Virus record (IMG/VR): IMGVR_UViG_3300048930_000206
Location: 1-37,602 of that record
DNA from: a virus
Reading direction: 5' to 3' (one strand)
Length of the DNA stretch: 37,602 nt
Shown: positions 35,707-37,602 of the stretch, piece by piece
How positions within the stretch are numbered: position 1 is the first letter of the stretch
Layout of the letters: each line of letters opens with the position of its first letter
The notes under the pieces: generated by a model
What the model was told of the DNA's origin: nothing
The model's input: the letters and a program-made list of their open reading frames with translations, nothing else
The model's database searches: none
Program-made: the position numbers and the translations under genes

Positions 35707-36128
35707 GCGATCCGGGATTTGAGCTCCAAAAGGCGATGCGCGCCGCGATCCTCTCCGATGCCACGCTCAAGGCTTTGATGGGCGATCCGGTGGCGCTCTA
35801 TGACCTTGTGCCGGAAAACGCGCCCATGCCCTACATCGCCCACGATGAGCCTGGCACGGCGGAGTGGGATGTGACACCCACGGAAACCGATGATGGCTTT
35901 GGCCATGAGCACACCCTCATGCTCCACGTCTGGAGCGCCTATGAGGGCAAGAAAGAGGTGGGCGCGATCCTCTATCGGCTTGAGCAGATTTTCCGCGATT
36001 GGAGCGTTTCATTGACCGGGCATCGGCTTGTGAATATACGCTACCAATTCAGTGACAGGCTCCGCGATCCCGATGGCCAAGCCTTTCACGGAGTGATCCA
36101 GTTTCGGGCGGTGACGGAGGAAATTTGA
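35703..36128 (+). CDS. Tail terminator / completion protein (DUF3168-like)
   Basis: 141 aa from ATG 35703 (overlap ATGA). The sequence ELQKAMRAAILSDATLKALMGDPVALYDLVPENAPMPYIAHDEPGTAEWD ... HEHTLMLHVWSAYEGKKEVGAILYRLEQIF is characteristic of DUF3168 tail completion proteins. These cap the tube. It precedes the major tail protein, as in HK97-type gene order. Confidence 0.87.
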   Translation: MSDPGFELQKAMRAAILSDATLKALMGDPVALYDLVPENAPMPYIAHDEPGTAEWDVTPTETDDGFGHEHTLMLHVWSAYEGKKEVGAILYRLEQIFRDWSVSLTGHRLVNIRYQFSDRLRDPDGQAFHGVIQFRAVTEEI

Positions 36129-36129
36129 G

Positions 36130-36543
36130 ATGGCGGCGCAAAAGGGCAAGGCAATCCTCATCAAGGTGGACACCAACGGCGCGGGCGTCTTTGGCACCAT
36201 CGGCGGGATGCGCTCCAAGAGCATCTCGCTCAACAAGGAAACGGTGGACGTTACCGATAGCGATAGCGTGGATCAGTGGCGCGAGCTTCTCTCCGGCGCT
36301 GGCGTGAAATCGTGCTCCATCTCCGGCTCCGGCGTTTTCAAAGACAGCACCAATGAGGCGCTGATCAAGACCAATTTCATGACGGATGTGATTGCGGATT
36401 ATCAATTCGTGATCCCCGATTTCGGCACCTTTGAGGGGCCTTTTGACATCACCTCGCTGGAGTATTCCGGCGAGTATAATGGCGAGGCTCAATTTTCCAT
36501 GAGCTTTGAGAGCGCCGGTGTGCTGGCGTTCACCGCCGCGTAA
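36130..36543 (+). CDS. Major tail (tube) protein
   Basis: 137 aa with GAGGAAATT upstream. The beta-rich sequence (AAQKGKAILIKVDTNGAGVFGTIGGMRSKSISLNKETVDVTDSDSVDQWRELLSGAGVKSCSISGSGVFKDSTNEALIK ... FEGPFDITSLEYSGEYNGEAQFSMSFESAGVLAF) is typical of TP901-1/GTA-type tube proteins. It forms hexameric rings that stack along the tape measure protein. Located upstream of the chaperone genes, as expected. Confidence 0.93.
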   Translation: MAAQKGKAILIKVDTNGAGVFGTIGGMRSKSISLNKETVDVTDSDSVDQWRELLSGAGVKSCSISGSGVFKDSTNEALIKTNFMTDVIADYQFVIPDFGTFEGPFDITSLEYSGEYNGEAQFSMSFESAGVLAFTAA

Positions 36544-36558
36544 CAAGGGAGCACACCA

Positions 36559-36969
36559 ATGGCCGATCTCACCATCACCGCCGCAAACGTCTTGGCTGGA
36601 GCCGGTGCCGCCGTCTCTCGCGGTGTGGCCGGTGCCACCGTCACCGCCGGGCAATCCGTCTATCTCGACACCGCCGATGGCAAGTGGAAGCTCGCGGACA
36701 ACAACAGCGCGACGGCCGCCGTTCGCACGCCGGGCGGCATCGCTCTCAACGGTGCCTCCAATGGCCAGCCTCTCGCGGTGCTCACGGAGGGGCCTATCAC
36801 CATCGGCGCGGCTCTCACCGCCGGTGTGGCCTATTACCTCTCCGATACGCCGGGCGGCATTTGCCCGGTGGCCGATCTTGGCGCTGGCGAATATCCCACC
36901 GTGATCGGGATCGCCTCCAGCGCCACCGTGCTCAAGGTGGCGATCAATTCGGCGGGCGTGGCGCTCTAG
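36559..36969 (+). CDS. Virion decoration-like protein
   Basis: 136 aa (MADLTITAANVLAGAGAAVSRGVAGATVTAGQSVYLDTADGKWKLADNNSATAAVRTPGGIALNGASNGQPLAVLTEGPITIGAALTAGVAYYLSDTPGGICPVADLGAGEYPTVIGIASSATVLKVAINSAGVAL). This small beta barrel family occurs near capsid or tail-tube genes in many phages (DUF2190-like cement proteins show a similar pattern). Being next to the tube gene and followed by a terminator suggests strong expression. Capsid or tail decoration is inferred. Confidence 0.65.
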   Translation: MADLTITAANVLAGAGAAVSRGVAGATVTAGQSVYLDTADGKWKLADNNSATAAVRTPGGIALNGASNGQPLAVLTEGPITIGAALTAGVAYYLSDTPGGICPVADLGAGEYPTVIGIASSATVLKVAINSAGVAL

Positions 36970-36997
36970 CCGCTCTCACCATCAACCGCTATGACAG

Positions 36998-37035
36998 GGG
37001 CGCGGGGCAATTGGGCCTCGCGCCCTTTTCTTTTG
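36998..37035 (+). terminator. Intrinsic terminator after decoration gene
   Basis: GGGCGCGGGGC (36998-37008) pairs with GCCTCGCGCCC (37015-37025), with one G-T pair and a 6-base loop. TTTTCTTTT follows. Confidence 0.92.
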
Positions 37036-37048
37036 TGGAGCTCTGACA

Positions 37049-37414
37049 ATGGCAAATCGTGCACGTGGCGAAACGGTGATCAATGTGCCGGATGTGGGCG
37101 AGGTGACGCTTTGCCTCACCATGGCCGGAATGGCGGCGCTGGAGGATGCCTTCTCCGTTGAGAACCTCCAAGAGGCGGTGATGAAGGTGGGCGAAAATCC
37201 CTCCTCCAAGAACATGGCCACGGTGATCCATGCGCTCATGATGGGCGGCGCGCAGGATGGCCAATATGGCGTGGAGGAAATCCGCCGGTGGAAGGTGACG
37301 CCCGGCGCGATCCGCGAGGCCATGGCGGCCATGAATGCCACCAATGAGGATGGGGAGGGAAACGCATCCGCCGGAAACCGCGCGGAGAGGCGAGCGGCGG
37401 CCAAGAAGGCATAG
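37049..37414 (+). CDS. Tail assembly chaperone, first frame
   Basis: 121 aa with GTGGAGCTCTGACA before the ATG. The sequence (INVPDVGEVTLCLTMAGMAALEDAFSVENLQEAVMKVGENPSSKNMATVIHALMMGGAQDGQYGVEEIRRWKVTPGAIREAMAAMNATNED) fits the GTA/HK97-type chaperone group (TAC_11-like). A zero-frame heptamer G-GGA-AAC at 37357-37363 would allow a -1 shift. A continuation with no stop then leads through the second frame, crossing the contig end, to the stop at 175-177. The fusion would be about 189 aa. Confidence 0.85.
   Translation: MANRARGETVINVPDVGEVTLCLTMAGMAALEDAFSVENLQEAVMKVGENPSSKNMATVIHALMMGGAQDGQYGVEEIRRWKVTPGAIREAMAAMNATNEDGEGNASAGNRAERRAAAKKA
37357..37363 (+). promoter_or_regulatory. Predicted -1 programmed ribosomal frameshift site
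   Basis: GGGAAAC with zero-frame codons gga (37358-37360) and aac (37361-37363) is a canonical X-XXY-YYZ slippery heptamer, of the same type as lambda gpG/gpGT. After the slip the -1 frame is open from 37363 through 37602 and on to 177. Confidence 0.8.
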
Positions 37415-37440
37415 ACCCTCCCACACCATGGCGGAGGTGG

Positions 37441-37602
37441 ATGGAGCTCGCGCTTGGCCACCTCCGGATGGCTCCCGCCACCTTTTGGCGATATAGCGTC
37501 AAGGAGTGGCTCGCGGCCGTTGATGGATACATGGAGAGCATCGGGGCCGATGAGGCGGCGGAGCCCTTCACCAAAGACGATCTCGCGGCCTTGATGGAGG
37601 AG
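37441..37602 (+). CDS. Tail assembly chaperone, second frame (cut by contig end)
   Basis: This is the other copy of the second chaperone frame, truncated after 54 codons by the end of the window and completed by bases 163-177 at the left end. The ATG at 37441 lacks a good ribosome site. The open frame also extends upstream to 37363, which favours production by frameshifting from the 37049 gene. The peptide MELALGHLRMAPATFWRYSV is identical to that at the left end despite the base difference at 37476. Confidence 0.75.
   Translation, partial: MELALGHLRMAPATFWRYSVKEWLAAVDGYMESIGADEAAEPFTKDDLAALMEE
37441..37602. repeat. Right copy of terminal direct repeat
   Basis: Matches 1-162 except C at 37476 versus G at 36. 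See the left copy. Confidence 0.9.

Overview
The window looks like one complete, compact genome of a tailed phage with a long non-contractile tail (siphovirus morphology) and an HK97-type head. The last 162 bases (37441-37602) repeat the first 162 with one mismatch, so the contig closes on itself and the unique length is about 37440 bp. The base composition is GC-rich, most genes overlap by 1-4 bases (ATGA, GTGA, TGATG junctions), and the tail, head and recombination genes resemble those of alphaproteobacterial phages. A sphingomonad-like or other alphaproteobacterial host is my inference, not something the sequence proves. I see no integrase, no partition system and no large CI-type repressor.

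Layout, starting from the terminase. Rightward late genes: small and large terminase (26382-28096), portal, minor head protein, a two-gene insert with its own promoter (30354-31378), prohead protease, major capsid protein, a head decoration-like protein, head-tail connectors, major tail protein, and two tail chaperone frames joined by a likely programmed -1 frameshift across the contig ends. These continue at coordinate 1 with the tape measure protein (174-2684), distal-tail, hub and tip genes (2681-6232), and two fibre/tailspike genes (6242-10829). The lysis block follows: endolysin, membrane proteins, inner-membrane spanin and lipoprotein spanin (10983-13355). Three hairpins with T-runs (one after the early cluster, two in the head-tail region) are good intrinsic terminators.

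Leftward early genes (17937 down to 13324) encode a recombination set: a RecE-like PD-(D/E)XK nuclease, a DnaQ/ExoX-like exonuclease, an ERF-type annealing protein, and a free-standing HNH endonuclease lodged among them. They diverge from a small XRE-type regulator at 18081. Rightward early genes (18081-24468) include a RuvC-like resolvase, a replication initiator whose own gene contains an iteron array (likely origin, 20817-20978), a probable helicase loader, several small Cys-rich proteins and a tRNA-Gln(UUG).

Two additions stand out from the phage background. One is a complete 1625-bp IS1595-family element (6738-8362) with 8-bp target duplications, sitting exactly between the two fibre genes. 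The other is a compositionally different block (about 24890-26340) carrying a second SGNH-hydrolase protein. A 14-bp palindrome, consensus CACAW-N4-WTGTG, occurs between -35-like and -10-like elements at five early or accessory promoters, including both sides of the regulator region. In three of these the transcript leader can also fold so as to cover the ribosome binding site. This dispersed control cassette, its appearance in front of the accessory pair inside the head operon, and the 8-copy repeat in the second gene of that pair are the most interesting features of the window.
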